Assembly: GCA_937923515.1 (NCBI GenBank)
Contig: CALDUF010000004.1
Span: 1 to 63,176, forward strand
Direction: 5' to 3'
Source: an uncultured Flavobacteriaceae bacterium
Lineage (GTDB): Bacteria; Bacteroidota; Bacteroidia; Flavobacteriales; Flavobacteriaceae
Length of the DNA stretch: 63,176 nucleotides
The notes beneath the pieces were generated by a model. It was not told the DNA's origin. It saw nothing but the letters and a program-made list of their open reading frames with translations, and made no database searches. The translations under genes and the position numbers were made by a program. Positions 41,265 to 53,314 of the stretch are shown piece after piece. Every line of letters begins with the position of its first letter. The first letter of the stretch is position 1.

Positions 41265-41717
41265 TTAAATTAATTTTTTAGCAAGCTCGCTACAGGCTGT
41301 ATCAAGCATTTTATATACGTTTTCAAAACCTTGAACTCCGCCATAATAAGGATCTGGAACGCTAAGGTTTTCACTTGGCGTAATTTCGTTAAGTATAAGT
41401 TTAACTTTAGATGTATCTATATCGTTTTTAGCGATTTTTAAAATATTAGTATGATTTGATGTGTCCATCGCATATATAATATCAAAATCAACAAAATCTT
41501 TTCTAGTGAATTGTCGTGCGCGTTGGTTAGAAATATCTATGCCGTATTTTTTTGCTACAGCTATAGAACGCGCATCAGGTGTATTGCCCACATGATACGC
41601 ACCGGTTCCTGCAGAATCTATAGTAAATTTATCTTCAGGAAGTTTAGATTTAAGAATACCTTCAGCTAATGGAGAGCGACAAATATTGCCTAAACACACC
41701 ATTAAAATCTTTGTCAT
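41265..41717 (-). CDS. Low-molecular-weight protein-tyrosine phosphatase
   Basis: 150 residues. The active-site P-loop CLGNICRSP starts at C8, and the catalytic Asp lies in the VPDPYYGG motif near the C-terminus. It removes phosphate from tyrosine, or possibly arginine, in proteins; such enzymes often control capsule or exopolysaccharide kinases, though none is encoded nearby. It lies 12 bp after dnaA and 19 bp before the RsmI-like gene. Confidence 0.94.
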   Translation of the reverse strand: MTKILMVCLGNICRSPLAEGILKSKLPEDKFTIDSAGTGAYHVGNTPDARSIAVAKKYGIDISNQRARQFTRKDFVDFDIIYAMDTSNHTNILKIAKNDIDTSKVKLILNEITPSENLSVPDPYYGGVQGFENVYKMLDTACSELAKKLI

Positions 41718-41729
41718 TTTAGAGTAAAT

Positions 41730-43157
41730 TTAAACAGAAAGTTTTTTAGAAATATCTTCAACATATTTTCTAAACTGTTTGTCGGTAGACGATAGGTTGT
41801 CAACAGTTTTACAAGCATGCAGTACTGTAGCATGATCTCGCTTACCAATTTGAGAACCAATACTAGCCAAAGATGCTTTTGTCATTTTTTTAGCAAAAAA
41901 CATGGCTAATTGTCTTGCTTGTACAATGTGACGTTTTCTTGTTTTGGATTGTAGCGTATCAACATCCATTTGGAAATAATCAGAGACTACCTTTTGTATG
42001 TAATCAATAGAGACTTCACGTTTAGTATTCTTAACAAATTTTTCAACTATTTGTTTTGCTAAATCAATTGTTATCTCTTTTCGGTTGAAAGAAGACTGCG
42101 CAATTAAAGAAATAATAGCACCTTCTAATTCACGTACATTTGTTTTAATATTTTTAGCAACATAATCTACAATATCATCAGGCATTTCTACACCATCCCT
42201 ATATAGTTTATTTTTAAGAATTGAAACACGAGTTTCAAAATCTGGATGTTGTAATTCAGCCGATAATCCCCATTTAAAACGCGATAGCAAGCGTTGCTCA
42301 ATATCTTGCATATCTACAGGAGCTTTATCACTCGTTAAAATAACCTGCTTTCCGTTTTGGTGTAAGTGGTTAAAAATATGGAAGAATACGTCTTGCGTTC
42401 CAGATTTTCCTGATAAAAACTGCACATCATCAATTATTAAAACATCAATGATTTGATAAAAGTGAATAAAGTCGTTACGGTTATTCTTTTTTACAGAATC
42501 TATATATTGCTGTGTAAACTTTTCAGCAGAAATATAAAGTACCGTTTTCTCAGGGTATTTATCTTTAATGTCAACGCCAATTGCGTGCGCTAAATGCGTT
42601 TTTCCTAAGCCTACACCTCCAAAAATTAATAATGGATTAAACGATGTGCCGCCGGGTTTAGCCGCAACAGCTAATCCTGCACTTCTGGCTAATCTGTTAG
42701 AATCTCCTTCCAGAAAGTTTTCAAAACTATAATTAGGATTTAATTGAGATTCAATTTTAATATTTCTAATTCCAGGAATTACAAAAGGGTTCTTTAATTC
42801 TGGACTTTTATTATTTAATGGAATATCTACTTCTTGCGATTTTACTGATGTTCTATTAGAACTTGGTATTTTTTCAGTAAACGGTTGTTTATTGCCATAG
42901 GTATTTTCCATTTTAATAATGTATACCAATTTGGCAGTTTCACCCAACTCTTTGGTTAAGGCAACTTTTAATATTTTAACGTAGTGTTCTTCTAACCACT
43001 CATAAAAGAATTTACTAGGTACCTGAATGCTTAAAGCATTATCTTGGAGTTTTACTGCGATAATTGGCTCAAACCATGTTTTATAAGCTTGCGGCTGGAT
43101 ATTATCCTTTATAAAATTAAGACAGTTATTCCAAACCGATTGCGCAGTTGTACTCAT
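41730..43157 (-). CDS. dnaA: Chromosomal replication initiator DnaA
   Basis: 475 residues with all four domains: an N-terminal oligomerisation domain (VWNNCLNFIKDNIQPQAYKTWFEP, read in parts), a linker (about 90-140), the AAA+ domain with Walker A GGVGLGKTHLAHAIG and Walker B VLIIDDVQFLSG, and domain IV with RDHATVLHACKTV for DnaA-box binding. It opens the origin. No cluster of TTATCCACA boxes is seen near it in this window, so oriC is probably elsewhere. A near-consensus CATATTTG box (minus strand, 43230-43237) may be its promoter. Confidence 0.98.
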   Translation of the reverse strand: MSTTAQSVWNNCLNFIKDNIQPQAYKTWFEPIIAVKLQDNALSIQVPSKFFYEWLEEHYVKILKVALTKELGETAKLVYIIKMENTYGNKQPFTEKIPSSNRTSVKSQEVDIPLNNKSPELKNPFVIPGIRNIKIESQLNPNYSFENFLEGDSNRLARSAGLAVAAKPGGTSFNPLLIFGGVGLGKTHLAHAIGVDIKDKYPEKTVLYISAEKFTQQYIDSVKKNNRNDFIHFYQIIDVLIIDDVQFLSGKSGTQDVFFHIFNHLHQNGKQVILTSDKAPVDMQDIEQRLLSRFKWGLSAELQHPDFETRVSILKNKLYRDGVEMPDDIVDYVAKNIKTNVRELEGAIISLIAQSSFNRKEITIDLAKQIVEKFVKNTKREVSIDYIQKVVSDYFQMDVDTLQSKTRKRHIVQARQLAMFFAKKMTKASLASIGSQIGKRDHATVLHACKTVDNLSSTDKQFRKYVEDISKKLSV

Positions 43158-43342
43158 TTAATTAGATTCTAGATTTTGGTTAGTGTTTTTTAAGAGTATA
43201 GTCTCTTTAATCCCCGTTTAGTTGCGAGGCAAATATGTGAACAAAATTCTAAAAAAAAAAATCGAAATGTATTGAATTTCTAGAAATTTTTCCCCATGTT
43301 TACCTACAAGCCGAAACTACAAAAAAATATTGATATAAAGCT

Positions 43343-43738
43343 ATGATAATCGATGAAATACAAATTAGGGTGAGGTATGGTGAAACAGACCAAATGGGGG
43401 TGGTATATCATGGTAACTACGCATTATACCTAGAAATGGGGAGAATTGAGTGGTTGCGAAAACTTGGGATTTCTTACAAAAAAATGGAAGAAAATGGTAT
43501 TATGTTACCTGTAGTTTCATTACATATAAATTATAAAAAATCAGCGGGTTATGACGATCTAATTAATGTTAAAACTCAACTAAAAAGTAGGCCTAATGCT
43601 AAGATTGAATTTGAGTACGAAATTACTAATGAAAAAGGAGAAATTTTAACTACTGCTAGTACAACTTTAGTGTTTATTGATACGAAAACTAATAGACCAA
43701 CAAAGGCACCGAATTATATTTTAGATTTGATAGATTAG
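43343..43738 (+). CDS. YbgC/FadM-type acyl-CoA thioesterase
   Basis: 131 residues, hotdog fold. RVRYGETDQMGVVYHGNYALYLE carries the catalytic Asp and HGN motif of the 4-hydroxybenzoyl-CoA thioesterase family. It hydrolyses acyl-CoA or acyl-ACP thioesters; substrate unknown. It is divergent from dnaA, with 185 bp between, and convergent with the YigZ gene. Confidence 0.9.
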   Translation: MIIDEIQIRVRYGETDQMGVVYHGNYALYLEMGRIEWLRKLGISYKKMEENGIMLPVVSLHINYKKSAGYDDLINVKTQLKSRPNAKIEFEYEITNEKGEILTTASTTLVFIDTKTNRPTKAPNYILDLID

Positions 43739-43745
43739 TGAATTT

Positions 43746-44357
43746 TTAAATTTCTTTGATAGTTACACCATAATTAGCGTCAAAAATTTTAAAAATAGTT
43801 TCGGCTAATCGTTTTCTAACAGCAATTATTATGATGCAACTTAATTCTAGTTGTTGATGTACTATTGTTAGATTTTTTTCTTTAATAACGCGCATTACAG
43901 TATTCATGTTCTTATATTCAAAAGCAATTGAAAACTCAATATTTATTGTCTTTTCAACAATTTTACATGATTCTAATGCAAGTTGCGCTGTGGTTTTGTA
44001 AGCTTGTATTAAGCCACCCACACCAAGTTTTACACCGCCAAAGTATCTCACTACTATAATTAAAGTATTGGTTACATCAAAAGATTGAATTTGCCCGTAA
44101 ATTGGCATACCTGCAGTATTATTAGGTTCGCCATCATCATTAACACGAAATTTTGTCTGAGACGTTCCTATTTGGTATGCATAGCACCAATGTCTTGCTG
44201 CATGATGTTCTTTTTTTACAGCCTCTAAATGTTGTTTTACATCGGTTTCGTTTAAAACAGGATATACAAAGCCAAAAAACTTACTATTTTTCTCTTTGTA
44301 CAATATGTTTGTTATGGCTTTACTAATAGTTTTGTATGTATCCTTGGTAGCACTCAA
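43746..44357 (-). CDS. YigZ/IMPACT family protein
   Basis: 203 residues. The N-terminal domain has EKNSKFFGFVYPVLNE, KKEHHAARHWCYAYQIG, NDDGEPNNTAGMPIYGQI and VVRYFGGVKLGVGGLIQAY, the UPF0029/IMPACT signature; the C-terminal DUF1949 ferredoxin-like domain follows. Function is not settled (nucleic-acid or ribosome-associated roles have been suggested). Last gene of the LEA-ribD-HAD-yigZ operon, 3 bp after the HAD gene. Confidence 0.92.
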   Translation of the reverse strand: MSATKDTYKTISKAITNILYKEKNSKFFGFVYPVLNETDVKQHLEAVKKEHHAARHWCYAYQIGTSQTKFRVNDDGEPNNTAGMPIYGQIQSFDVTNTLIIVVRYFGGVKLGVGGLIQAYKTTAQLALESCKIVEKTINIEFSIAFEYKNMNTVMRVIKEKNLTIVHQQLELSCIIIIAVRKRLAETIFKIFDANYGVTIKEI

Positions 44358-44360
44358 ACT

Positions 44361-44972
44361 TTAAAACAGATGTTTTTGTTTAGTAAATAAATTTACTACA
44401 TCTTCTTTATAAGGTGTAATGTGCCATGTTTTTAGCCCTAATTGGTTTGCAGTATTTATATTATCAGCGTTATCATCAATAAAAAGGCATGATTCTGCTT
44501 TTAAATTATTGGTATTTAAAACAAATTCAAAAATATCAGCATTTGGTTTTCTTAGATTAATTTCATGCGATAAATAAAACACATCAAAAGCGTTTTTAAA
44601 AGTTTCATAAAAGGCGATATGCTCTTTTACCCAGTCTATGTGTAATGCATTTGTATTGCTGAGTAGTATGAGTTTAAATTTGTTTTCAGCCTTTAAGCGT
44701 AGTAAAAAATCCAAGCGATGTTGCGGAATATCTATTAAAATACTATTCCATAAATTTACCAAAGTTTCTTGAGTTAAATGCGGAAACTTTTTTGCGTAAA
44801 AACGTATAAAATCATCGGTTGAAATAGCGCCAACTTCATACCGCTCGTTTATTTCGATAATATCTTGAGATAGAGCATTAATACCTAAAGTTTCTAACGT
44901 AGTTTTTAGTCCGTTTTCTAAATCTAGATCAATAAATACATTACCAAAATCAAAAATAAGGGTATTAATCAT
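44361..44972 (-). CDS. HAD-superfamily hydrolase
   Basis: 203 residues. IFDFGNVFIDLD carries the nucleophile Asp (D8), LILLSNTNALHIDW is motif II, RKPNADIFE motif III and FIDDNADNINTA motif IV, the HAD-IA pattern of small-molecule phosphatases and epoxide-hydrolase N-domains. The neighbour ribD (8-bp overlap) raises the possibility that it is the missing phosphatase of riboflavin synthesis acting on the ribD product; that is inference. Confidence 0.88.
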   Translation of the reverse strand: MINTLIFDFGNVFIDLDLENGLKTTLETLGINALSQDIIEINERYEVGAISTDDFIRFYAKKFPHLTQETLVNLWNSILIDIPQHRLDFLLRLKAENKFKLILLSNTNALHIDWVKEHIAFYETFKNAFDVFYLSHEINLRKPNADIFEFVLNTNNLKAESCLFIDDNADNINTANQLGLKTWHITPYKEDVVNLFTKQKHLF

Positions 44973-45969
44973 GTTTATATATTTTTAATATATCGCTGTG
45001 AATTTGTGTTTCTAAGATTAATTGTCCTTTTAATTTTGGTGCTTTCACTCCTGTATTAAATAAAGTGTTTCCTGAGAATATGCGTGCTTCATCCCAAAGG
45101 TTTTCATCTATAAACCTTTGCAGTGTTTTAGCACCACCTTCAATAATAACAGAGGTAACGTTGTTTTTAAATAAGGTATCACAAATTTCTTTTGCTAAAG
45201 GTTTATCAAAATCAATGTTGCTGCTATCTAAAACTATGGTTGTAGCTTGGTTACTAAAAACAGCTAGTTTTTTTGATAATATATTGGTTTTGTCAATAAC
45301 AATTCTAGTAGGGTTTGCACCTGTCCAATCTCTTACCGTTAAACTTGGGTTGTCTTCTAAAACAGTGTTAGTGCCCACTAAAATGGCTTGTTCTTCAGCA
45401 CGCCATTTATGCACTAATTGTCTTGATAGTGCATTGGTTATCCAAACTGGTGTTTTTGTGTCTTTAGTTTCAGGAGCTATAAAACCATCTAGGGTTTGTG
45501 CCCATTTCAAAATAACATAAGGGCGTTTTTTATTATGAAACGTAAAAAAACGATTATGGTGCGCTTTACAGGCGTCTTCTAAAACGCCAACAGTAACCGT
45601 AACACCAGCTTTAGTTAATTTTTTTATGCCTTTTCCTGCCACTTGTACATTATCATCAATGCAACCAATAACTACTTTAGGTATATTGTATTTTACTATT
45701 AAATCGCTACAAGGTGGTGTTTTCCCATAGTGCGAACACGGTTCGAGCGTTACGTAAAGTGTAGCTTGTTTTAATAGGCTTTTGTTTGTTACAGCATTTA
45801 TTGCATTTACTTCGGCATGATTGCCGCCATATGCGCTTGTATAACCTTCACTTATAATCTTACGGTCTATAACAATTACACAGCCTACCATGGGGTTTGG
45901 TCTTGTGATGCCTAAACCATTTTTTGCAATTTCTAAACAGCGTTTTATGTAAAATTCGTGTGTTGTCAA
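44965..45969 (-). CDS. ribD: Riboflavin biosynthesis deaminase/reductase RibD
   Basis: 334 residues, bifunctional. The deaminase domain has zinc ligands H51 (HAE), C78 and C87 (PCSHYGKTPPC). The reductase domain includes ILKWAQTLDGFIA, ILVGTNTVLEDNPSLTVR and VIIEGGAKTLQRFID. It carries out the second and third steps of riboflavin synthesis. It lies 3 bp downstream of a lipoprotein gene and overlaps the HAD gene by 8 bp. Confidence 0.96.
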   Translation of the reverse strand: MTTHEFYIKRCLEIAKNGLGITRPNPMVGCVIVIDRKIISEGYTSAYGGNHAEVNAINAVTNKSLLKQATLYVTLEPCSHYGKTPPCSDLIVKYNIPKVVIGCIDDNVQVAGKGIKKLTKAGVTVTVGVLEDACKAHHNRFFTFHNKKRPYVILKWAQTLDGFIAPETKDTKTPVWITNALSRQLVHKWRAEEQAILVGTNTVLEDNPSLTVRDWTGANPTRIVIDKTNILSKKLAVFSNQATTIVLDSSNIDFDKPLAKEICDTLFKNNVTSVIIEGGAKTLQRFIDENLWDEARIFSGNTLFNTGVKAPKLKGQLILETQIHSDILKIYKHD

Positions 45970-45972
45970 ACG

Positions 45973-46458
45973 TTATAATTTAATTTTCACATCTTGAATT
46001 TCATCTACGTCATATTTATATGAAAACCCTAAGGCTTTATAAACAATATCGCCTTTGTAGTGTACTTTTATGTTTTTACTAAACAAGCTTCCTATAAGCC
46101 CGCCAATAGATTTGCCGCTTATTAGACTATCTACTGGTATCGTTGCTGTTAACGGAATTGAAAATTCTTTTTTTGCTGGTACTTTAAAGCTTTTGCTCGA
46201 TACAAAACCAACTTCGTTATCGTTCACATAAATTTTAATAGCATCGGTTTTAAGTTCGCCACCAATATCGTTAGGGTTTATAAATAAAGCATCGGCAGTA
46301 ACAACAATATTTTTAGAGTTAGATGTTATAACTTTCATGTTTTCAACATTAATAAAAAGTGGTTTTTCGTTCACTTTACAGTTAAAAAAAGTACAACTTA
46401 TTGTTAATAATAATAAAACGTGTTTGGTTTGCTTTTTTAAGAATTGCTGTATCTTCAC
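45973..46458 (-). CDS. LEA14/WHy-domain lipoprotein
   Basis: 161 residues from a GTG start with a lipoprotein signal (CTFFNCKVNEK). The body, LFINVENMKVITSNSKNIVVTADALFINPND followed by VPAKKEFSIPLTATIPVDSLI (read in parts), matches the late-embryogenesis-abundant type 2/WHy beta-sandwich found in stress proteins and in bacterial lipoproteins. Function unknown. First gene of the ribD operon; the opposite GNAT gene starts only 22 bp away. Confidence 0.75.
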   Translation of the reverse strand: MKIQQFLKKQTKHVLLLLTISCTFFNCKVNEKPLFINVENMKVITSNSKNIVVTADALFINPNDIGGELKTDAIKIYVNDNEVGFVSSKSFKVPAKKEFSIPLTATIPVDSLISGKSIGGLIGSLFSKNIKVHYKGDIVYKALGFSYKYDVDEIQDVKIKL

Positions 46459-46480
46459 TTTTGTAAAAAGATTGATTAAA

Positions 46481-46968
46481 GTGAGTAAAGATACTATAGT
46501 TATTCGAGAAATACGGCCTGAAGATAATGCGCCTTTAGAAGCCGTAATTAGAGGGTGTTTTCACGAATTTAAAATTCCTTTAGAAGGTACTGCTTTTGAA
46601 GACCCAGAGACAAAATTGATGTATGAATCCTACCAAAACAGCAATGATGTGTATTATGTAATTGATATGAATGGAACGGTTTTAGGCGGCGCAGGTATAA
46701 AACCATTAGCTGATTTTGAAGGCAATGTATGTGAGTTGCAAAAAATGTATTTTTCGCCTAAAATTCGCGGTAAGGGTTTTGGTAAACAATTATTTGAAAC
46801 CTGTTTAAAAGCTGCTAAAGATTTAGGATACAGCAGGTGTTATATAGAATCTGCGCCACAGTTAAAAGCCGCTATACATATTTATGAAAGTTTTGGTTTT
46901 AAACATTTAAATGGTGCGTTAGGAAATACGGGACACTTTTCGTGTGGTGTTTGGATGATCAAGGATTT

Positions 46969-46972
<4 letters not shown>
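46481..46972 (+). CDS. GNAT acetyltransferase
   Basis: 163 residues from the GTG at 46481; an open frame extends further upstream, but that part overlaps the divergent lipoprotein gene and has no GNAT character. VIREIRPEDNAPLEAVIRGC, CELQKMYFSPKIRGKGFGKQLFETCL (read in parts) and HIYESFGFKHLNG are clear GNAT blocks. Substrate unknown. Its stop overlaps the start of prmC (ATGA), which suggests coupled translation. Confidence 0.85.
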
Positions 46973-49820
<2,848 letters not shown>

Positions 49821-49866
49821 ATATCGGCAAAACACACTTATATTCGACACGCAACTTATAATTGCT

Positions 49867-49874
49867 TACATTTG
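49867..49874 (+). promoter_or_regulatory. -7 box before the membrane protein gene
   Basis: TACATTTG, 23 bp before the ATG at 49898. Confidence 0.55.
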
Positions 49875-49897
49875 TATTGTAACCGGATGTTGTTATA

Positions 49898-50602
49898 ATG
49901 CGTAACCCTAAAATTTTAGCTGTAGTAATAGGTGCAATTTATGTGCTTTTTTTGCATTTTTTGTACTCTAACAATATACCTTACGCACAAAATACTAGTG
50001 CATTAATTATACCCTTGATAGCGCTAGCTTATTTTTGTCATGTTGATAAAAAATCTGTGTTTTTTACCCTTTTTTTAATGCTGTATTCTCTATCTGAGTT
50101 ATTGGGCTTTTTTTATCATTTAATGCCAGAGTCCTTGGATTATATAGTAGGTAATGGCTTGTATGTTTTGGCTTTTGTAGCTTTAACCATAGAGATATCT
50201 AGGAATTTGTCATTAATACACATCATTAAAAAATATTGGTTTTCAATAATTATACTTATTCTGCTAAATTGCTATATCACTTATATTCTTATTGAAGTTG
50301 TGTATCCTGAATTCTATTTAGAATTTGAATATTTTTTAGAGTTGATTTATGATATTTCGATGTTAATGGTGTTATCTTTTGCGCTTTTAAAATATTTGAA
50401 TAGCGGTAGCGAAAAAGCATTTTATTTTCTAGTGGGTGCTATTTGTATTGTGTTTAGTGATGTTTTAAATGTTGCTTATCTGTATGTATCTAAACAAAAA
50501 GTTTTCAGTGTTCTCATCGTTTCATTAGATTTAATTGGGTTTTATTTCTTTTATGCTCAAGCTAAATTGCGATATAGAAAGAAGAAAGAAGTTATGTTTT
50601 AA
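49898..50602 (+). CDS. Polytopic membrane protein, unknown (YhhN-like)
   Basis: 234 residues with about seven or eight hydrophobic segments (ILAVVIGAIYVLFLHFLY, ALIIPLIALAYFCHV, FFTLFLMLYSLSELLGFFY, and others). The even helix spacing resembles YhhN/lysoplasmalogenase-like proteins, but I see no conserved catalytic residues and cannot assign it. Its 3' end overlaps the convergent DoxX-like gene by 11 bp. Confidence 0.65.
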   Translation: MRNPKILAVVIGAIYVLFLHFLYSNNIPYAQNTSALIIPLIALAYFCHVDKKSVFFTLFLMLYSLSELLGFFYHLMPESLDYIVGNGLYVLAFVALTIEISRNLSLIHIIKKYWFSIIILILLNCYITYILIEVVYPEFYLEFEYFLELIYDISMLMVLSFALLKYLNSGSEKAFYFLVGAICIVFSDVLNVAYLYVSKQKVFSVLIVSLDLIGFYFFYAQAKLRYRKKKEVMF

Positions 50603-50978
50603 AGTTTCTCAAAAACGGGATGTCTTTTTTGTAAATAAAAGCAAGTGTTGCAGACATTAAAAACGTAAGTATAGCCATTGCGAATAATAGTCCGCCATCG
50701 CCCTTTATATCTATGCCTAAATTAGTTAAATGCATTATTATAGCGCCACTCATCACACCCAACGCTATAAGTGCGCCTGCCCAAGCTGTTTTTCTGATAA
50801 GTAATAGTATACTGGCAATTAGTTCTATAATTCCAATACCAATCCTTCCGTAAGGTTCTAAACCTACAGTTTTAAAAATATAAACACTATCAGGATGTGC
50901 AAAAAATTTAAATCTCAACGTTTGTATAAGTACTACTGCAACAATAATTCGTAACGCTAAGGGTATAAACTTTTTCAT
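50592..50978 (-). CDS. DoxX-family membrane protein
   Basis: 128 residues, four transmembrane helices. ALRIIVAVVLIQTLRFKFFAHPD, GRIGIGIIELIASILLLI and AGALIALGVMSGAIIMHL are typical of small DoxX proteins, which are often linked to thiol or quinone redox processes. No partner enzyme is adjacent. Convergent 11-bp overlap with the preceding gene. Confidence 0.8.
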   Translation of the reverse strand: MKKFIPLALRIIVAVVLIQTLRFKFFAHPDSVYIFKTVGLEPYGRIGIGIIELIASILLLIRKTAWAGALIALGVMSGAIIMHLTNLGIDIKGDGGLLFAMAILTFLMSATLAFIYKKDIPFLRNFKT

Positions 50979-51042
50979 TATATTTTGGTTTAGTGTTTAT
51001 TAAAGGTAACTAGAGCAGAAACATATTAAACACGTTAGTAAA

Positions 51043-51963
51043 CTATACAATAATTGCGGTGCCATCAGCAATTTTGCTTTTATCGGCATCAAAATAAAAA
51101 TCTATTTTACCAAGGTAAAGGCCATAACAGCCTACTTGGTTTACTAAAACATTTTTGTCTTCAATATTCTTTACAATGGTAGGTTTTGGTAAAAATGTAT
51201 GTGTGTGTCCGCCAATTATCAAATCAATATCCTTCGTAACTTCCGCAAGTTTCAAATCGCATATTTTATCAGGATCATTTTTATAATTGTAACCCAAATG
51301 CGACAAACATATTACTAAATCGCACTGTTCATCTTGCTTTAAAATACGGGTCATATCTTGAGAGATTTCTATAGGATCAAGATACTTAGTTTCTTTATAA
51401 AGTTTTTGCTCTACCAAGCCCTCAAGTGCAATACCTAGACCAAAAACCCCAATTTTAATTCCCGCTTTATTAAATATACGGTACGGTTTTACATGGGTAT
51501 CCATAAGGGTATTAGAAAAGTCGTAATTTGCAGACACAAATCCAAAATTTGCATGTGGCAATTGGGCATATAATCCATCAATACCATTGTCAAAATCATG
51601 ATTACCAATAGTTGCTAAATCGTACTTTAGTTTACTCATGAGTTTAAACTCTAATTCGCCGCCATAATAATTAAAATAGGGCGTACCTTGAAAAATATCG
51701 CCCGCATCAAGCAATAGGGTATTAGTATTTTGGTTTCTTATATTTTCAATTAAAGTAGCACGACGTGCCACACCGCCTTTATTTGCATTTCTGCCTTCAT
51801 CTGGTCCAAAAGTATCAATGTGGCTATGCACATCATTAGTGTGCAATATGGTGATTTTTGTAGCTTTAGGTTTTGTGGTAAAAGACTGCAACCCTAAGCT
51901 GCCAGCCGCAGCCAAAGCTGTTGTTCCAACAGATACTTTTTTAATAAAATCGCTTCTCTTCAT
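51043..51963 (-). CDS. Metallophosphoesterase half of a split 5'-nucleotidase
   Basis: 306 residues with an export signal (about 1-27; KRSDFIKK before a hydrophobic stretch, Tat-like but with KR rather than RR). Calcineurin-type metal motifs are complete: HTNDVHSH, DAGDIFQGT, IGNHDFDNG, and GGHTHTF. It corresponds to the N-terminal catalytic domain of UshA-type nucleotidases and stops where their C-terminal domain would start. The gene 3 bp upstream encodes that missing domain. Likely hydrolyses nucleotides or sugar phosphates outside the cytoplasm. Confidence 0.9.
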   Translation of the reverse strand: MKRSDFIKKVSVGTTALAAAGSLGLQSFTTKPKATKITILHTNDVHSHIDTFGPDEGRNANKGGVARRATLIENIRNQNTNTLLLDAGDIFQGTPYFNYYGGELEFKLMSKLKYDLATIGNHDFDNGIDGLYAQLPHANFGFVSANYDFSNTLMDTHVKPYRIFNKAGIKIGVFGLGIALEGLVEQKLYKETKYLDPIEISQDMTRILKQDEQCDLVICLSHLGYNYKNDPDKICDLKLAEVTKDIDLIIGGHTHTFLPKPTIVKNIEDKNVLVNQVGCYGLYLGKIDFYFDADKSKIADGTAIIV

Positions 51964-51966
51964 AAG

Positions 51967-52746
51967 TTATTTAATTATAAACCTATCATCAATTACAGGG
52001 TTAATCGTATCTGTTTTTTTAAAATAATCAATCATGGCATTTCTTATTTTATAATCTAAATCGTAAAACCCTTCGTTGGGTTGAAAAAACGTCATATTAT
52101 CGCCTCTGTTAAACAAATAATCGCTAGTAGCAAAATAGTAAGTTGCATTGGGTTTAATTTCAGAATTGTTTATGGTGGTGTTAATTACATTGTAATCTTT
52201 ATCAATAGTAATTTTAAGACCAGCAATAGGGTGTGCTCGTTTTTTGCTTACCAAAAAACTTACAATCTCATTAATTTTGTTGCCTTTTAATGCAACCACT
52301 ACAATTTTATTTTCAAAAGGCATCACATTGTAAGCAGTTCTTGCACTTACGGCACCTTTTGGTATGTCGCTTCTAATACCGCCATGGTTTAAAACAACCG
52401 CATCTATGGTGTTGCCCGTTCTTTTATTAAAGATAGGGTTTGCTTCGGTTAAAATAATATCTGCCATTAAATTTCCAATAGCTGTGTTTAAAACACCATC
52501 GTTTTTAGAATATGTGTTTACGGCATAACACAAAACGCTATCCAAATCTCGTTCAATACGGTTTTTGTAAGGTGCTATAAATGTTTCAATCTCAGTATTT
52601 GGTGCAACTTTGGTGTTAATATCTATGCGTTGGCCCTCAATTTTATTTAAGTATAGCTTTTCTTTTTTACAACTAAAAGCTACAAGTAAAATGCATATTG
52701 ATATACTTAGTTTAAATGTGGTAGAATTTACCATAATAAATTTCAT
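51967..52746 (-). CDS. 5'-nucleotidase C-terminal domain lipoprotein
   Basis: 259 residues with a lipoprotein-type signal (LLVAFSCKKEK). AIGNLMADIILTEA, VVLNHGGIRSDIPKG, and FATSDYLFNRGDNMTFF are the substrate-binding motifs of the 5'-nucleotidase C-terminal domain. No metallophosphoesterase motif is present; that half is the next gene, 3 bp downstream. The start could be 52746 or 52734. The two products probably assemble, with this part anchoring the pair to a membrane. Confidence 0.88.
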   Translation of the reverse strand: MKFIMVNSTTFKLSISICILLVAFSCKKEKLYLNKIEGQRIDINTKVAPNTEIETFIAPYKNRIERDLDSVLCYAVNTYSKNDGVLNTAIGNLMADIILTEANPIFNKRTGNTIDAVVLNHGGIRSDIPKGAVSARTAYNVMPFENKIVVVALKGNKINEIVSFLVSKKRAHPIAGLKITIDKDYNVINTTINNSEIKPNATYYFATSDYLFNRGDNMTFFQPNEGFYDLDYKIRNAMIDYFKKTDTINPVIDDRFIIK

Positions 52747-52768
52747 TAAAATTTGAATGTACTTTTGC

Positions 52769-52776
52769 TACCTTTG
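52769..52776 (+). promoter_or_regulatory. -7 box of the DUF6913-dapA-Kir unit
   Basis: TACCTTTG, 18 bp before the ATG at 52795. Confidence 0.65.
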
Positions 52777-52794
52777 CGCAAAGTGTAAATTTAA

Positions 52795-53313
52795 ATGATT
52801 TTAAAAGCTTTTAAGGAAAAATCAAATAAAAAGTATTTGAACAAATTATTATCGCAACGTGAAGTGAACGTTAGCGATAATAAGGTTAAGAGCTTAGGTG
52901 TTATCTTAAATTTTGATGAGATTGAAGATTTTAATGCCTTTAATGTATTGGCATCTCGCTTAAAAATTCATGCAAACAAAATAAAAGTAGTTGCATTTAC
53001 TAAAGACGTAAAGAGCCATGGTAGTTCTTGGGATGCATGTTTTAATCCAAAAGATTTTGGGTGGAGCGGTAATGTGAAACACGTAGAATTGCAAACGTTT
53101 TTAAATGAACCTTTTGATGTTTTAGTAAGTTATTACACAAAAGCACATTTAGAATTAAAATTATTAACTGCCTTGTCTAAATCTCAATTTAAAATCGGAA
53201 TTTTGCAAAGCGAAGCACGACTAAACGACCTTATCATAAAAACAGATATTAATGAAATTGATGTGTTTAGTAATGAAGTTGAAAAATATTTAACAGTATT
53301 AAATAAAATTTAA
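52795..53313 (+). CDS. DUF6913-like protein
   Basis: 172 residues, soluble. The sequence [21 protein letters not shown], the aromatic [13 protein letters not shown] and [19 protein letters not shown] look like a small alpha/beta protein that in Flavobacteria commonly precedes dapA; I believe it is DUF6913. Function unknown. It ends 1 bp before dapA, so the two are cotranscribed. Confidence 0.7.
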   Translation: MILKAFKEKSNKKYLNKLLSQREVNVSDNKVKSLGVILNFDEIEDFNAFNVLASRLKIHANKIKVVAFTKDVKSHGSSWDACFNPKDFGWSGNVKHVELQTFLNEPFDVLVSYYTKAHLELKLLTALSKSQFKIGILQSEARLNDLIIKTDINEIDVFSNEVEKYLTVLNKI

Positions 53314-53314
53314 A

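Noticed and set aside
41730-43342. Replication origin beside dnaA
   Set aside because: No cluster of TTATCCACA-type boxes and no AT-rich unwinding region with boxes; only one near match was noticed, within the GAPDH gene near 32465.
46337-46480. N-terminal extension of the GNAT gene
   Set aside because: The extension is antisense to the LEA-type lipoprotein gene and has no GNAT similarity; the GTG at 46481 begins the conserved domain.
46942-46968. Longer start for prmC
   Set aside because: The extra residues are an out-of-frame reading of the GNAT gene end; the ATG at 46969 overlaps the GNAT stop in the usual coupled way.
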